From Amycolatopsis sp. NBC_00345 (lineage in GTDB: Bacteria; Actinomycetota; Actinomycetes; Mycobacteriales; Pseudonocardiaceae), in the NCBI RefSeq assembly GCF_036116635.1, contig NZ_CP107995.1, positions 1,364,001-1,428,000 on the forward strand: DNA of 64,000 nt, given 5' to 3'. The notes below the pieces were generated by a model. It was not told the DNA's origin and did no database searches. It worked only from the letters and a program-made list of their open reading frames with translations. The position numbers were made by a program, and so were the translations under genes. How positions within the stretch are numbered: position 1 is the stretch's first letter; each line of letters begins with the position of its first letter. Positions 33,017 through 41,028 of the stretch are shown one piece after another.

Positions 33017-33937
33017 ATGACCGAACTCGACGCCTGGGCGACCGTGAGACCGCTGGCCTGGAACGACAGCAGCCGCGCGGTGCTGCACGACGCCCTGGCA
33101 CGGGCCACGCCGCGACCGTGGGCCGTCGACCTCGGCGACCAGGAAGTCGTGTTCCGCGAGCCGCCCGGCGGGCAAGCCCTCGACAGCGCGGCGCTGTACC
33201 GCTGTGGCGCGGCCCTGGCGGCGGCGTGGACGGTCCTGCGGGTCCTCGGCCACGACCTCGTCGCCGAATTCCCGGGAACGCCAGGACAACTAGCCGTCCT
33301 GCGAGTGGTCGGCCGCAGCTCACCGGCCGACCAGGACTGGCGGCGCTACGCGGCGATCCGGGACCTCACCGCCCCGGGCACCGTCCTGACGCCCGCGCCA
33401 CCCGCCGCCCTGCAGGCGATCGTCGACGACAGCGCCTGGCCGGAGACCGAACTGGCGATTGTGGAAGACAGCACGCGGCCGAAGACCGAGCTGGCGATCG
33501 CGGACGTCAGCGCATTGCCAGTGGCCAAGTTGGCAGTCGTAGACAACGACGCGTGGCCGGCGACCGAGTTGGCGATTGTGGGCGACGGCGTGTTGCCGGT
33601 AACCGAGCTGGCGATTGTGGACGATGGCGCGTGGCCGGTAACCGAGCCGGCGAGCGTGGGCGACGGCGCGTGGTCAGCGACTGAGCCGGCACTGGTCCGT
33701 CCACAGTGGCCATTCGCGCCCGCCTCCGGCGAGTCTGCGGTCCTGGTGCTCACGAACGGCGCCGCGCGCCGTCACTACGTCCTGGCCGGGGCCGCGGTGC
33801 ACCAGGCGCGGCTTTCGGCCGCCGCGTCCGGCTTCGGCACCGAGGTGATCACCGGTCCGCGGGCGCGCGCGGTGGCCGAGACGGCGGCGCTGCCCGGCCT
33901 CCCCCACGCGTTGCTGCGGTTCGGCACCCCTGGCTGA
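33017..33937 (+). CDS. Degenerate Acg-like protein with internal tandem repeats
   Basis: A 306-residue protein. The first 115 residues resemble the N-terminus of the Acg-like protein at 25603-26454 (ARATPRPWAVDLGDQEVVF against the RPWRF motif; YRCGAALAAAWTVLRVLGHD; LRVVGRSSPADQDWRRYAAI). Then, where relatives have the flavin-binding core, there are seven tandem copies of a 13-residue unit, for example AIVDDSAWPETEL. The last 75 residues (AVLVLTNGAARRHYVLAGAAVHQARL) again look like the C-terminal part. The nitroreductase core is thus replaced. It is probably non-catalytic or decaying, although the frame is kept. Confidence 0.7.
   Translation: MTELDAWATVRPLAWNDSSRAVLHDALARATPRPWAVDLGDQEVVFREPPGGQALDSAALYRCGAALAAAWTVLRVLGHDLVAEFPGTPGQLAVLRVVGRSSPADQDWRRYAAIRDLTAPGTVLTPAPPAALQAIVDDSAWPETELAIVEDSTRPKTELAIADVSALPVAKLAVVDNDAWPATELAIVGDGVLPVTELAIVDDGAWPVTEPASVGDGAWSATEPALVRPQWPFAPASGESAVLVLTNGAARRHYVLAGAAVHQARLSAAASGFGTEVITGPRARAVAETAALPGLPHALLRFGTPG
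33416..33688 (+). repeat. Seven tandem 39-bp units inside a CDS
   Basis: Exactly seven units of 39 bp (273 bp) start at 33416, 33455, 33494, 33533, 33572, 33611 and 33650. Each encodes a 13-residue variant of AIVDDSAWPETEL. Units 5 and 6 are the most similar, and the early ones have diverged. Because 39 is a multiple of three, gain or loss of units keeps the frame. Confidence 0.9.
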
Positions 33938-33975
33938 GCCCCAAGCCCCAAGCCCCGCACCCCCGGCGCCGGAAA

Positions 33976-34019
33976 CAGAACCGGGCGAGCCGCACAGCGC
34001 GGCTCGCCCGGGTGTTCTG
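33976..34019. terminator. Bidirectional terminator
   Basis: The perfect 13-bp arms CCGGGCGAGCCGC (33981-33993) and its complement (33999-34011) have a 5-base loop. They are extended by CAGAA and TTCTG on the outside, which give an A-rich side and a T-rich side for both directions. It lies between convergent genes. Confidence 0.75.
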
Positions 34020-34029
34020 GCCGGAGTGC

Positions 34030-34809
34030 TCAGGCGCCCGGGCCGGAGTAGATCTCGCTCTTCGGCGGCTCACTCACGGTGACCGGCTTGTTCCAGTCGC
34101 TGAAGTTCATCGTGCCCTTGTCCGCGGCCTGCAGGAGCAGCAGGTAGTGCGGCTCGTCGGCGGCGACGTACGCGGTGCCCTCCGAGCTGGTGTACTTCAG
34201 CACCGAGGCGCCGTCGACGGTGCTCTTCTCGCCGCCGCTGAAGGTCGTCGTGCCGAGAGCGCCGACGGTGCCGTCCACGAAGGTCGTGTAGTCCAGGAAC
34301 TCCTTGAAGGCGTCGCCGATGCCGGCGCCGATCTGGGAGGTCGACGGGACCCACTTGTCCTTGAGCTGCTTCACCACGCTGGAGGACGCCGGGATCCCGG
34401 CCTCCTTGATCAGCGAGTCGGTGAACCGGAAGAAGTACTTGTCCTTGACGCGCAGGACCGGCACCGCGACGCCGTCCTTGTCGACCGTGCCGCTCGCGCC
34501 GTCCTTGCTGAGCTTCAGGTCGAGCTTGACGGTGCCGCTCTCCGAGACAGTGCCCGAGACGTGCACCGAGGAGGCCTGCTTCGCGGCCTCGCTCACCGAG
34601 GTGCCGACCTTCGACGCTTCCAGCACGGCCGGGGTGGCGGACGACGAGGCGGCCGGGGCGGGGCCCGGGGCCGGCGCCCCGCTGGTGGGCGAGCCGGCGC
34701 AGGCCGTGCAGAGGACGGCGACGGCTCCGGCGGCGGCGAGCACACCGGGGCGGGCTCGGATCAGGCGTGCTCGAATCGGGCGTGCTCGGATCAGGCGCAG
34801 ACGAATCAT
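34030..34809 (-). CDS. LppX/LprG-like lipoprotein
   Basis: A secreted lipoprotein of 259 residues. The lipobox is LCTAC (Cys about residue 37). A Pro/Ala/Ser linker then leads to a domain with alternating strands (VHVSGTVSESGTVKLDLKLSKDGASG, in part; YFFRFTDSLIKEAG; SVLKYTSSEGTAYVAAD) that recalls the LppX/LprAFG fold, which carries lipids in the cell wall. The extended n-region repeats RARP/RLIR from a 15-bp tandem repeat (34751-34808), so the true start could be further downstream, close to the hydrophobic core at residue 22. It is monocistronic. Confidence 0.75.
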   Translation of the reverse strand: MIRLRLIRARPIRARLIRARPGVLAAAGAVAVLCTACAGSPTSGAPAPGPAPAASSSATPAVLEASKVGTSVSEAAKQASSVHVSGTVSESGTVKLDLKLSKDGASGTVDKDGVAVPVLRVKDKYFFRFTDSLIKEAGIPASSSVVKQLKDKWVPSTSQIGAGIGDAFKEFLDYTTFVDGTVGALGTTTFSGGEKSTVDGASVLKYTSSEGTAYVAADEPHYLLLLQAADKGTMNFSDWNKPVTVSEPPKSEIYSGPGA

Positions 34810-35141
34810 GTGGGAAATCCGTTCGTGAAGGCCCGAGTACTCCCCCGGGGCACGATCGGGTATCGCCCATAACGGTGATTCGTTACTGATCGTGCTCGCT
34901 GAGGGTGATAACGGGCGCCGGGGCGGGGTCGAGGGGGCCTGCCCATGACGCTCGCTCCACCTCCCGGGCCGCCTGGGTGGAGACGGTTCTCCACCCGGGA
35001 TACAGCGCTGGGCGCACGACTCGCGAGGCCCGGATCCCTAGCGTTACTCCCATGACGGAAACACCCCGGATCGCGATCATCCGAAAAGGACAGTCGCAAG
35101 GGTGCGAACCCGTGGAAACCACCAAGCGAAGGGATCTTCCC
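34810..35141. other. Divergent intergenic region, no gene seen
   Basis: These 332 bp separate the lipoprotein from a membrane protein. A frame from 35052 (MTETPRIAII) is open into the latter, but GTG 35142 with GAAGGGA seven bases upstream is the better start. Sequence such as GATTCGTTACTGATCGTG may hold the lipoprotein promoter. No clear operator is seen. Confidence 0.4.
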
Positions 35142-35816
35142 GTGGCTGACACCACTGAAGAGGTAGCGGGGCGCACCGAGGGCCAGACGGGCGGGGCGCT
35201 GCGGAACCCGGCGACCAAGACCATGCTGAAGACCTTCTTCTGGGACTTCGGCCCCCCGGTGATCGTGTACTTCGTCGCGCAGATGTTCGGGGCGAGCACC
35301 TACGTCGCCCTGCTCGCCGGCACGGTGGTGTCGGGGGCGCGGGTGATCTGGGTCGCGCTCCGGCAGCGTCAGCTCGACCCGTTCGCCCTGTTCCTGCTGA
35401 TCATGTTCGGCGTGGGCCTGGTCCTGACCTTCGTGACCGGTGACGTCCGCTTCATGCTGGCCAAGGACTCGGCCACGTCGGCCGCCGCCGGGCTGGTCAT
35501 GGTGGGCAGCTGCGTGATCGGCCGCCCGCTCGTCTATTACGCGGCCAAGCGGATGGCCGTGTCGTCGGGGCGGCAGGCGGAGTTCGCCGCGACCGCGCAG
35601 ACCCCGCCGATGCGCCGGCGCTGGTACCGCATCTCCCTGGTCTGGGGCTTCGGGCTGCTCGCCGAGTCCGCCCTCCGGATCCTGGCCATCTACGTGCTGC
35701 CGCTGAACGTCGCGGCCGACCTGTCGCAGGTGCTGCTGATCGGCGTCATCGCCGCGCTGCTGTTCTGGACCATCCGCTCGGCCAAGCGGGCGGCCCCGGC
35801 CCCGGCCGCACGCTGA
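35142..35816 (+). CDS. VC0807-like integral membrane protein
   Basis: A 224-residue protein with about six membrane helices (from residue 33 to the C-terminus). TFFWDFGPPVIVYFVAQMFG, RVIWVALRQRQLDPFALFL (in part) and RPLVYYAAKRMA match the VC0807 family, whose function is unknown and which looks like an intracellular septation-protein-type fold. The C-terminus is basic and Ala/Pro-rich. A start at ATG 35052 is possible and would add 30 residues. The next gene also codes a membrane protein and a two-component pair follows, so the four may form one transcript. Confidence 0.75.
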   Translation: MADTTEEVAGRTEGQTGGALRNPATKTMLKTFFWDFGPPVIVYFVAQMFGASTYVALLAGTVVSGARVIWVALRQRQLDPFALFLLIMFGVGLVLTFVTGDVRFMLAKDSATSAAAGLVMVGSCVIGRPLVYYAAKRMAVSSGRQAEFAATAQTPPMRRRWYRISLVWGFGLLAESALRILAIYVLPLNVAADLSQVLLIGVIAALLFWTIRSAKRAAPAPAAR

Positions 35817-35856
35817 CCGGCCCGGCCCGCCCACCCCAGAAGACAGGAGCAAGGAA

Positions 35857-36411
35857 ATGAACGGGACCCTGCAAGTAGTGCTGATCATCGCGGTGATCGC
35901 CTACGTGCTCATCCGCCGGCTGGCCGGGGAGCCGGCCGAGGCGAAGCGGATGCTGATCCTGCCGGCGATCCTGATCATCGTCGGCTTGAGCAACCTCGAC
36001 GACCTGACCCACTCCGGGACGGCGCTGCTGTTCCTCATCGGGACCGTGCTGATCAGCGCGGCGCTGGGCGCCCTGCGCGGCATCAGCATCAAGCTGCCGC
36101 GGCGCGACGGCATCGTCTTCATGCGCTACACCGCCGTGACCATCGCGCTGTGGGTCGGCAACATCGGGGTGAAGTTCGGCGCGAACCTGCTGCTCGGCGC
36201 GATCGACAAGAGCGGCGCGGCGGCCCTCGGCAACACGATGTTCCTGACCGTGGGCGTCGGCATGCTGCTGGAGGGCGTGGTGGTGCTGGCCCGCGCGCTG
36301 CGCACCGGCGACCAGGTCATCTGGGCCCAGGGCCGGGACGGTGCGCCGCACCGGACCTCGCCGTGGCTCGACGACCTCCAGCGGCAGCTCTCCCACCGCG
36401 GCCGAGACTGA
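35857..36411 (+). CDS. DUF1453/CcdC-like membrane protein
   Basis: A 184-residue integral membrane protein with four to five helices (residues 5-20, 32-48, 53-72, 90-110, 128-146). The cytosolic segment VLIRRLAGEPAEAKRMLILPAIL and GISIKLPRRDGIVFMRY follow the pattern of DUF1453/CcdC-like proteins. The function is unknown. It begins 40 bp after the VC0807-like gene and ends 68 bp before the histidine kinase. Such membrane proteins beside NarL-type pairs may be the signal source or the target, but nothing in the sequence proves it. Confidence 0.72.
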   Translation: MNGTLQVVLIIAVIAYVLIRRLAGEPAEAKRMLILPAILIIVGLSNLDDLTHSGTALLFLIGTVLISAALGALRGISIKLPRRDGIVFMRYTAVTIALWVGNIGVKFGANLLLGAIDKSGAAALGNTMFLTVGVGMLLEGVVVLARALRTGDQVIWAQGRDGAPHRTSPWLDDLQRQLSHRGRD

Positions 36412-36479
36412 CTCCCGGCCTGCGGGGCGGCACCCGGTCGTTAGGGTGTGAAACGACCGAGACGACATCGAGGACGGCC

Positions 36480-37616
36480 ATGGAGCAGGTGCGGACGCCG
36501 CGGGCGCGGCCCGGCCGGAGCGTCGAGGACCTGCTCCGGCCGTTCGTCTTCGCCATGCTGGTCCTGGTCACCTCGTTCCAGTTCGCCACCCGCCCGCTGG
36601 TCTCCCCGGCGCTCGCGGTCACGCTGTTCGCCGCGGTCGTGCTGCTCGCGACCGTCGGCCTCTTCTCCTGGGCCCGGATTCCCGTGGCCGGCCAGGTCGG
36701 CCTGACGCTGGCCTTCTCGGTCCTTTCGGCGATCCTGCTGCCCCTGGCGCAGTCGACGATCGCGCCGGCCTTCGCGTTCATCGCGTCGGCGGTCGTGGGC
36801 GAGAAGCTCGCCTCCCGCCGCACGGCGGTCCTGGTCGCCGCGGCCGGCGCCGTCACCACGGCTGCCGCCGTCTGGCTGGTCGAGGACATCCACCCGCTGG
36901 GCTCGGCCTGGCCGTGGTGGCTCGGCCTGTCCGTGGTCGCCCCGGTCTACCTCGGCATCTCCCGCCAGAACCACCAGGACGCGGTGCGGAACGCGGAGCG
37001 GGCGTTCCGCTCGGAAGCGCGCGAGGTGGCGCTGCTGGAGCGCGGCCGGATCGCGCGCGAGATCCACGACGTGCTGGGGCACTCGCTGTCCGGCATCTCG
37101 CTGCAGCTGGACCTGGCCGACGCGCTGCACGGCAAGGGCCGCGACGGGGAGGCGAACCTCGCCGTCCGGCGGGCCCGCGCGCTGGCCGTCGACAGCATCG
37201 CCGAGACCCGGCACGCGATCGAGGCCCTGCGTGAGGACTCCCTGCCGCTGAGCCGGACGCTGGAGCTGATGGCCATCGGGGACTCCGTCCCGCTCGAGGT
37301 GACGGGGAAGCAGTGGCCGGTGCCGACCGAGGTCGCGCACGCCGTGATCCGGGCCGCGCAGGAAGCACTGGTCAACGCGGCGAAACACGCCCCCGGCGCG
37401 GACCGTTCGATGACGCTCCGGTACACCCCGGGCTCGGTCGGCCTGACCGTCGCGAATGGCCCCGCCACGCGGGAGGCCCGCCCGGGCCTCGCGGTCGGCG
37501 GCGGCATGGGGCTGGTGAGCATGCGGGAACGGATCGCGCTGCTGGGCGGCACGCTGCGGACCGGTCCCGGCACGGATGGCACGGGCTGGATCGTCGAACT
37601 GGAGATACCGAAGTGA
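36480..37616 (+). CDS. NarL-type membrane sensor histidine kinase
   Basis: A 378-residue kinase. Four to six N-terminal membrane helices (about residues 20-160) have short loops, so the signal is probably sensed within or near the membrane, as in DesK-like kinases. HisKA_3 follows with phospho-His in IAREIHDVLGHSLSGISLQ (about residue 198). The HATPase domain shows AQEALVNAAKHAPGA and GGGMGLVSMRERI. The stop overlaps the GTG of the response regulator by 4 bp, so the pair is coupled. ATG 36480 is the first plausible start after the preceding gene. Confidence 0.92.
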   Translation: MEQVRTPRARPGRSVEDLLRPFVFAMLVLVTSFQFATRPLVSPALAVTLFAAVVLLATVGLFSWARIPVAGQVGLTLAFSVLSAILLPLAQSTIAPAFAFIASAVVGEKLASRRTAVLVAAAGAVTTAAAVWLVEDIHPLGSAWPWWLGLSVVAPVYLGISRQNHQDAVRNAERAFRSEAREVALLERGRIAREIHDVLGHSLSGISLQLDLADALHGKGRDGEANLAVRRARALAVDSIAETRHAIEALREDSLPLSRTLELMAIGDSVPLEVTGKQWPVPTEVAHAVIRAAQEALVNAAKHAPGADRSMTLRYTPGSVGLTVANGPATREARPGLAVGGGMGLVSMRERIALLGGTLRTGPGTDGTGWIVELEIPK

Positions 37617-38272
37617 CTCTTTCGCTTGTCGTCGTGGACGACCAGGCCTCGGTGCGGGAGGCGCTCGCGGTGATGCTGGACCTCGCCGACGGCATCAGCG
37701 TCGTCGCGACCGCCACCCACGGGGGCGAGGCGGTCGAGGCCGTCGCGCGGCACGAGCCGGACGTGGTGCTGATGGACCTGCACATGCCGGTGATGGACGG
37801 CGTCGAGGCGACCGGGCGGATCAAGGCCGCCCAGCCCGCGGTCCAGGTCGTGGTGCTGACCACGTTCGACGACGACGAGTCCATCCTGGCCGCGCTCGAG
37901 GCCGGCGCGAGCGGCTACCTGACCAAGGAGGCCGACCGAGCGAAGATCGAGCAGGCCGTGCGCAGCGCGGGCGCCGGCCAGGTCGTGCTGGCCCCGGAGG
38001 TGCAGCGCCGCCTGCTCTCCCTCGCGACGCGCCGGTCCCGCGGGGGCGAGGAGCCCGGGTTCGACTTCACCGCGCGCGAACGCGAGATCCTGGGCCTGAT
38101 CGGCGAGGGCCTGCGCAACCCGGAGATCGCGGGACGGCTGTTCATCAGCGAGGCCACCGTCAAGACCCACATCAACAACCTGTTCGCCAAAGCGGGCTTC
38201 CACTCCCGCGCCGACGCCGTCCGCTACGCGCTGAGCACGGCCGAGCCGGGCGGGTACCGCCGCCAGGACTGA
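37613..38272 (+). CDS. NarL/LuxR-type response regulator
   Basis: A 219-residue partner of the upstream kinase. The receiver domain has LVVVDDQASVREAL, the phospho-Asp in DVVLMDLHMPVMDGV and Lys in GYLTKEADR. The LuxR helix-turn-helix is at the C-terminus (FTAREREILGLIGEGLRN, ISEATVKTHINNLFAKAG). The GTGA overlap at 37613 fixes the start. Target genes are unknown, but the two membrane-protein genes upstream are the obvious candidates. A long repeat element follows and probably ends the transcript. Confidence 0.94.
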   Translation: MTLSLVVVDDQASVREALAVMLDLADGISVVATATHGGEAVEAVARHEPDVVLMDLHMPVMDGVEATGRIKAAQPAVQVVVLTTFDDDESILAALEAGASGYLTKEADRAKIEQAVRSAGAGQVVLAPEVQRRLLSLATRRSRGGEEPGFDFTAREREILGLIGEGLRNPEIAGRLFISEATVKTHINNLFAKAGFHSRADAVRYALSTAEPGGYRRQD

Positions 38273-38293
38273 CGGCGGCGGCCGCCGGGAATG

Positions 38294-38376
38294 CGCCCCA
38301 ATGCGGCGTTGGTTGCGCTCAACGCACCCAATGTGGCGTTCGGTGCGTCCAACGCACCGAACGCCACATTGGGGCG
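38294..38376. repeat. AATGTGGCGTT-type palindromic repeat element
   Basis: An 83-bp element made of alternating inverted motifs. CCAATGCGGCGTT is followed by CCAATGTGGCGTTCGGTGCGT and its 21-bp perfect complement, ending ACGCCACATTGG. The first motif can pair with the last one as well, so two alternative hairpins are possible. It lies 20 bp after the response-regulator stop and before the antiporter gene. I recall similar repeats from Amycolatopsis genomes. Confidence 0.75.
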
Positions 38377-38424
38377 GATCCGCGTGCGGAGGCGGGGGAC
38401 CGGGAGATCTGCGAAGCTGCAGCG

Positions 38425-39525
38425 ATGACCTCCCGGAAGTCTTCTCCGTGGCTCAGCTGGACAACGCTGGCGCCGGCGATCGCGGTCGTCGCGCTGCTGC
38501 TGACCTGGGGCCGCACGCTCGGGACCCTGCCGGTGGTCGTGGTCGCGGTGGTGCTGGCGGCCGCGGTGCTGGCGGCGGTGCACCACGCGGAGGTCGTGGC
38601 GCACCGGGTGGGGGAGCCGTTCGGGTCGCTGGTGCTGGCCGTCGCCGTGACGGTGATCGAGGTGGCGCTGATCATCACGCTGATGATCTCCGGCGGCCCG
38701 AAAACCGGCTCGCTGGCCCGTGACACCGTGTTCGCCGCCGTGATGATCACCTGCAACGGGATCCTCGGGCTGTCGCTCCTGGTGGGCGCGTGGCGCAACC
38801 CGGTGACCGTGTTCAACGCCGAGGGCACGGGCTCCGCGCTCGGCACCGTCGCGGCGCTGGCGACGCTCTGCCTGGTGCTGCCCAGCTTCACCGCCGCCCG
38901 GCCGGGACCGGAGTTCTCGCCCACGCAGCTGGCCTTCGCCGCGATCGCCTCGCTCCTGCTGTACGGCATGTTCGTGCTCACCCAGACCGTGCGGCACCGC
39001 GACTTCTTCCTGCCGGTCGACGACGAAGGCGAGGTGCTCGAAGAAGAGGAGCACGTGGCGCCGCCGACCACCAAGGCGGCGCTGACCAGCCTCGGGCTGC
39101 TGCTGGTGGCGCTGGTCGCGGTGGTCGGGCTGGCGAAGGTGGAGTCGCCGGCGATCGAGTCCGGGGTGGCCGCGCTGGGGTTCCCGCAGTCGTTCGTCGG
39201 GGTGGTGATCGCGCTGCTCGTGCTGCTGCCCGAGACGCTCGCCGCGGCCAACGCCGCCCGCCGCGGCCGCGTCCAGGTGAGCCTCAACCTGTCGCTCGGC
39301 TCGGCGATGGCCAGCATCGGCCTGACCATCCCGGCGATCGCGGTGGCGTCCATCTGGCTCTCCGGGCCGCTGCAGCTCGGGCTGGACCCCACCCAGATCG
39401 TGCTGCTGGTGATCACCGTCGTGGTGGGGGTGCTGACCGTCGTGCCGGGCCGCGCCACCCGGCTGCAGGGCGGCGTGCACCTGGTGCTGCTGGCGGCGTT
39501 CGTGTTCCTCGCGGCGCTGCCCTGA
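38425..39525 (+). CDS. Calcium/proton antiporter (ChaA-like, CaCA family)
   Basis: A 366-residue cation exchanger with about eleven membrane helices in two homologous halves. The alpha-repeats characteristic of CaCA transporters are seen: VIEVALIITLMISGGP with MITCNGILGLSLLVGAW in the first half, and LLPETLAAANAARRGRVQVSLNLSLGSAMASIGLTIP (in pieces) in the second. An acidic loop (EGEVLEEEEH, about residue 206) lies between the halves. It should export Ca2+, or Na+ and K+ as E. coli ChaA does. It stands alone between a repeat element and a TetR gene. Confidence 0.92.
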   Translation: MTSRKSSPWLSWTTLAPAIAVVALLLTWGRTLGTLPVVVVAVVLAAAVLAAVHHAEVVAHRVGEPFGSLVLAVAVTVIEVALIITLMISGGPKTGSLARDTVFAAVMITCNGILGLSLLVGAWRNPVTVFNAEGTGSALGTVAALATLCLVLPSFTAARPGPEFSPTQLAFAAIASLLLYGMFVLTQTVRHRDFFLPVDDEGEVLEEEEHVAPPTTKAALTSLGLLLVALVAVVGLAKVESPAIESGVAALGFPQSFVGVVIALLVLLPETLAAANAARRGRVQVSLNLSLGSAMASIGLTIPAIAVASIWLSGPLQLGLDPTQIVLLVITVVVGVLTVVPGRATRLQGGVHLVLLAAFVFLAALP

Positions 39526-39538
39526 CCGGCGCCGACGT

Positions 39539-39562
39539 AAACTCGCCCGTACCGGTCAGTTT
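39539..39562. promoter_or_regulatory. Possible TetR operator AAACT-N14-AGTTT
   Basis: A 5-bp inverted repeat with an ACCGGT core between the arms, 19 bp upstream of the TetR start. The position suits autoregulation. The symmetry is short, so confidence is low. Confidence 0.3.
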
Positions 39563-39580
39563 CGGGAGGGCGAGAGACGC

Positions 39581-40225
39581 ATGGCACGACGCGGTGACGC
39601 GCTGCGGGAGCACATCCTGTGGGCGGCGAAGGACGTCTTCATCGAGATGGGCTTCGAACGCGCGTCGATGGACGTCGTGGCCGCGCGGGCCGAAACCTCG
39701 AAGCGCTCGCTGTACGCGCACTTCGAGAGCAAGGACAAGCTGTTCCTCGCCGTCCTCGACCTGGTGCGCGAGCTCTACTTCGAGCAGCTCAAGACCCCGC
39801 GCGACTACGCCGAGGACGCGACCGAGGCGACCGTGCTGTTCTGCGGCCGCTTGCTGCAGCTGCTGCTGTGGCGCTCGGCGCTCCGTACCTGTCGGCTGAG
39901 CATGGCCGAGGCCGAGCGCCTGCCGGAGGCGGCGGCCCGCTACTACGACGCGATCTTCGCGACGCCACAGGAGCGCCTCGCGTCCTTCGTCGGGGAGTCG
40001 TTCGACCTCGAACCGGGCGCCGCCGACGATCTGGCCCGCGAACTCCTCGGCCGCACGGTGTACCCGCGGCTCTTTCGCGCCCTCCTCGGCGTCGAACCGC
40101 CTTTGGACGAGCGGCCGGACGAAGCAGCTGTCACGCGTGACATCGACGTCGCCGCCATCCGGCGGGCGCTGGCGGACCTGCTGGCGGGAACCGCGCTAGG
40201 GTCGTGCGCGTTGGAAAAGCAGTGA
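39581..40225 (+). CDS. TetR family transcriptional regulator
   Basis: A 214-residue regulator with helix-turn-helix at residues 9-55 (LREHILWAAKDVFIEMGFERASMDVVAARAETSKRSLYAHF, quoted as the usual arrangement in pieces). The pattern SKRSLYAHFESKDKLF is like AcrR-type repressors. The C-terminal domain has a TetR_C_7-like arrangement with CRLSMAEAERLPE, typical of regulators of efflux or fatty acid genes. ATG 39581 has GGGAGGGCGAG upstream. The flanking genes (antiporter before, alarmone synthetase after) are not obvious targets. Confidence 0.88.
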   Translation: MARRGDALREHILWAAKDVFIEMGFERASMDVVAARAETSKRSLYAHFESKDKLFLAVLDLVRELYFEQLKTPRDYAEDATEATVLFCGRLLQLLLWRSALRTCRLSMAEAERLPEAAARYYDAIFATPQERLASFVGESFDLEPGAADDLARELLGRTVYPRLFRALLGVEPPLDERPDEAAVTRDIDVAAIRRALADLLAGTALGSCALEKQ

Positions 40226-40238
40226 TCAAGACACCGGA

Positions 40239-40934
40239 ATGAAGGACGAAGTGCAGGGGATGGCGACAACGAGGGAGTCCGGCTCCGCGGTGGACGGCGA
40301 CCGGGACACGGACGGCTTCACGGTGCCCGCCGGGTTCCTGATGGTCTACAAGTTCGCCATCGAGGAGCTGATGACGAAGCTGCGGATCCTCAGCGAGGAG
40401 TTCGACTTCGCCCACCGGCACGACCCGATCGAGCACATCAGCAGCCGGGTCAAGCGGCCCGAAGCCATCGGGCAGAAGCTGCGCCGGCGCGGGCTGGCCA
40501 CCGACGCCGGGACCATCACCGAGCAGCTCGACGACATCGCGGGTGTGCGCGTGGTCTGCCCGTTCCTCTCCGACGTCTACCACGTCGCGCGGATGCTGAC
40601 CGGCCAGGACGACGTGGAACTGGTGCGCAGCAAGGACTACGTGGCGAACCCGAAGGACAACGGCTACCGCAGCCTGCACCTGATCGTGCGGATCCCGGTG
40701 TTCCTGTCCGACCGGGTGGAGAAGGTCAAGGTCGAGGTGCAGCTGCGCACCATCGCGATGGACTTCTGGGCCACCCTGGAGCACAAGCTGTTCTACAAGT
40801 ACACCGACCAGCTGCCCGAGGACTTCGCCGGCGAGCTGGCCAGCACCGCGGTCGTGGCCGCGCAGCTGGACACCCGGATGCAGCAGCTGCACGAGCGCAT
40901 GCGCGGCACCAGCAACCTGGTCGCCCCGCTGTAA
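40239..40934 (+). CDS. Small alarmone synthetase (RelQ/YjbM-like)
   Basis: A single-domain (p)ppGpp synthetase of 231 residues without hydrolase or regulatory domains. Synthetase motifs in order are HISSRVKRPEAIGQKLRRRG, LDDIAGVRVVCPF, SKDYVANPKDNGYRSLHL and VEVQLRTIAMDFWATLEHKL. The G-loop Tyr is in NGYRSLH. It would make pppGpp or ppGpp from GTP or GDP and ATP independently of ribosomes. ATG 40260 is an alternative start 21 bp downstream. It lies 13 bp after the TetR gene, which may control it, and next to a cyclase gene, so two nucleotide second messengers are encoded together. Confidence 0.92.
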   Translation: MKDEVQGMATTRESGSAVDGDRDTDGFTVPAGFLMVYKFAIEELMTKLRILSEEFDFAHRHDPIEHISSRVKRPEAIGQKLRRRGLATDAGTITEQLDDIAGVRVVCPFLSDVYHVARMLTGQDDVELVRSKDYVANPKDNGYRSLHLIVRIPVFLSDRVEKVKVEVQLRTIAMDFWATLEHKLFYKYTDQLPEDFAGELASTAVVAAQLDTRMQQLHERMRGTSNLVAPL

Positions 40935-41028
40935 TAGTCCCCGCTGTAATAGTCCTTTGTGGACTGGTGGATTCGCCGGACGGCTGGGATGCTGGGTGCG
41001 GCCGGGTCGGCGAGGGACGGGGGAGCAC

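Noticed and set aside
33416..33688. CRISPR array
   Set aside because: Units are contiguous without spacers, in frame within a CDS, and no cas genes are present.
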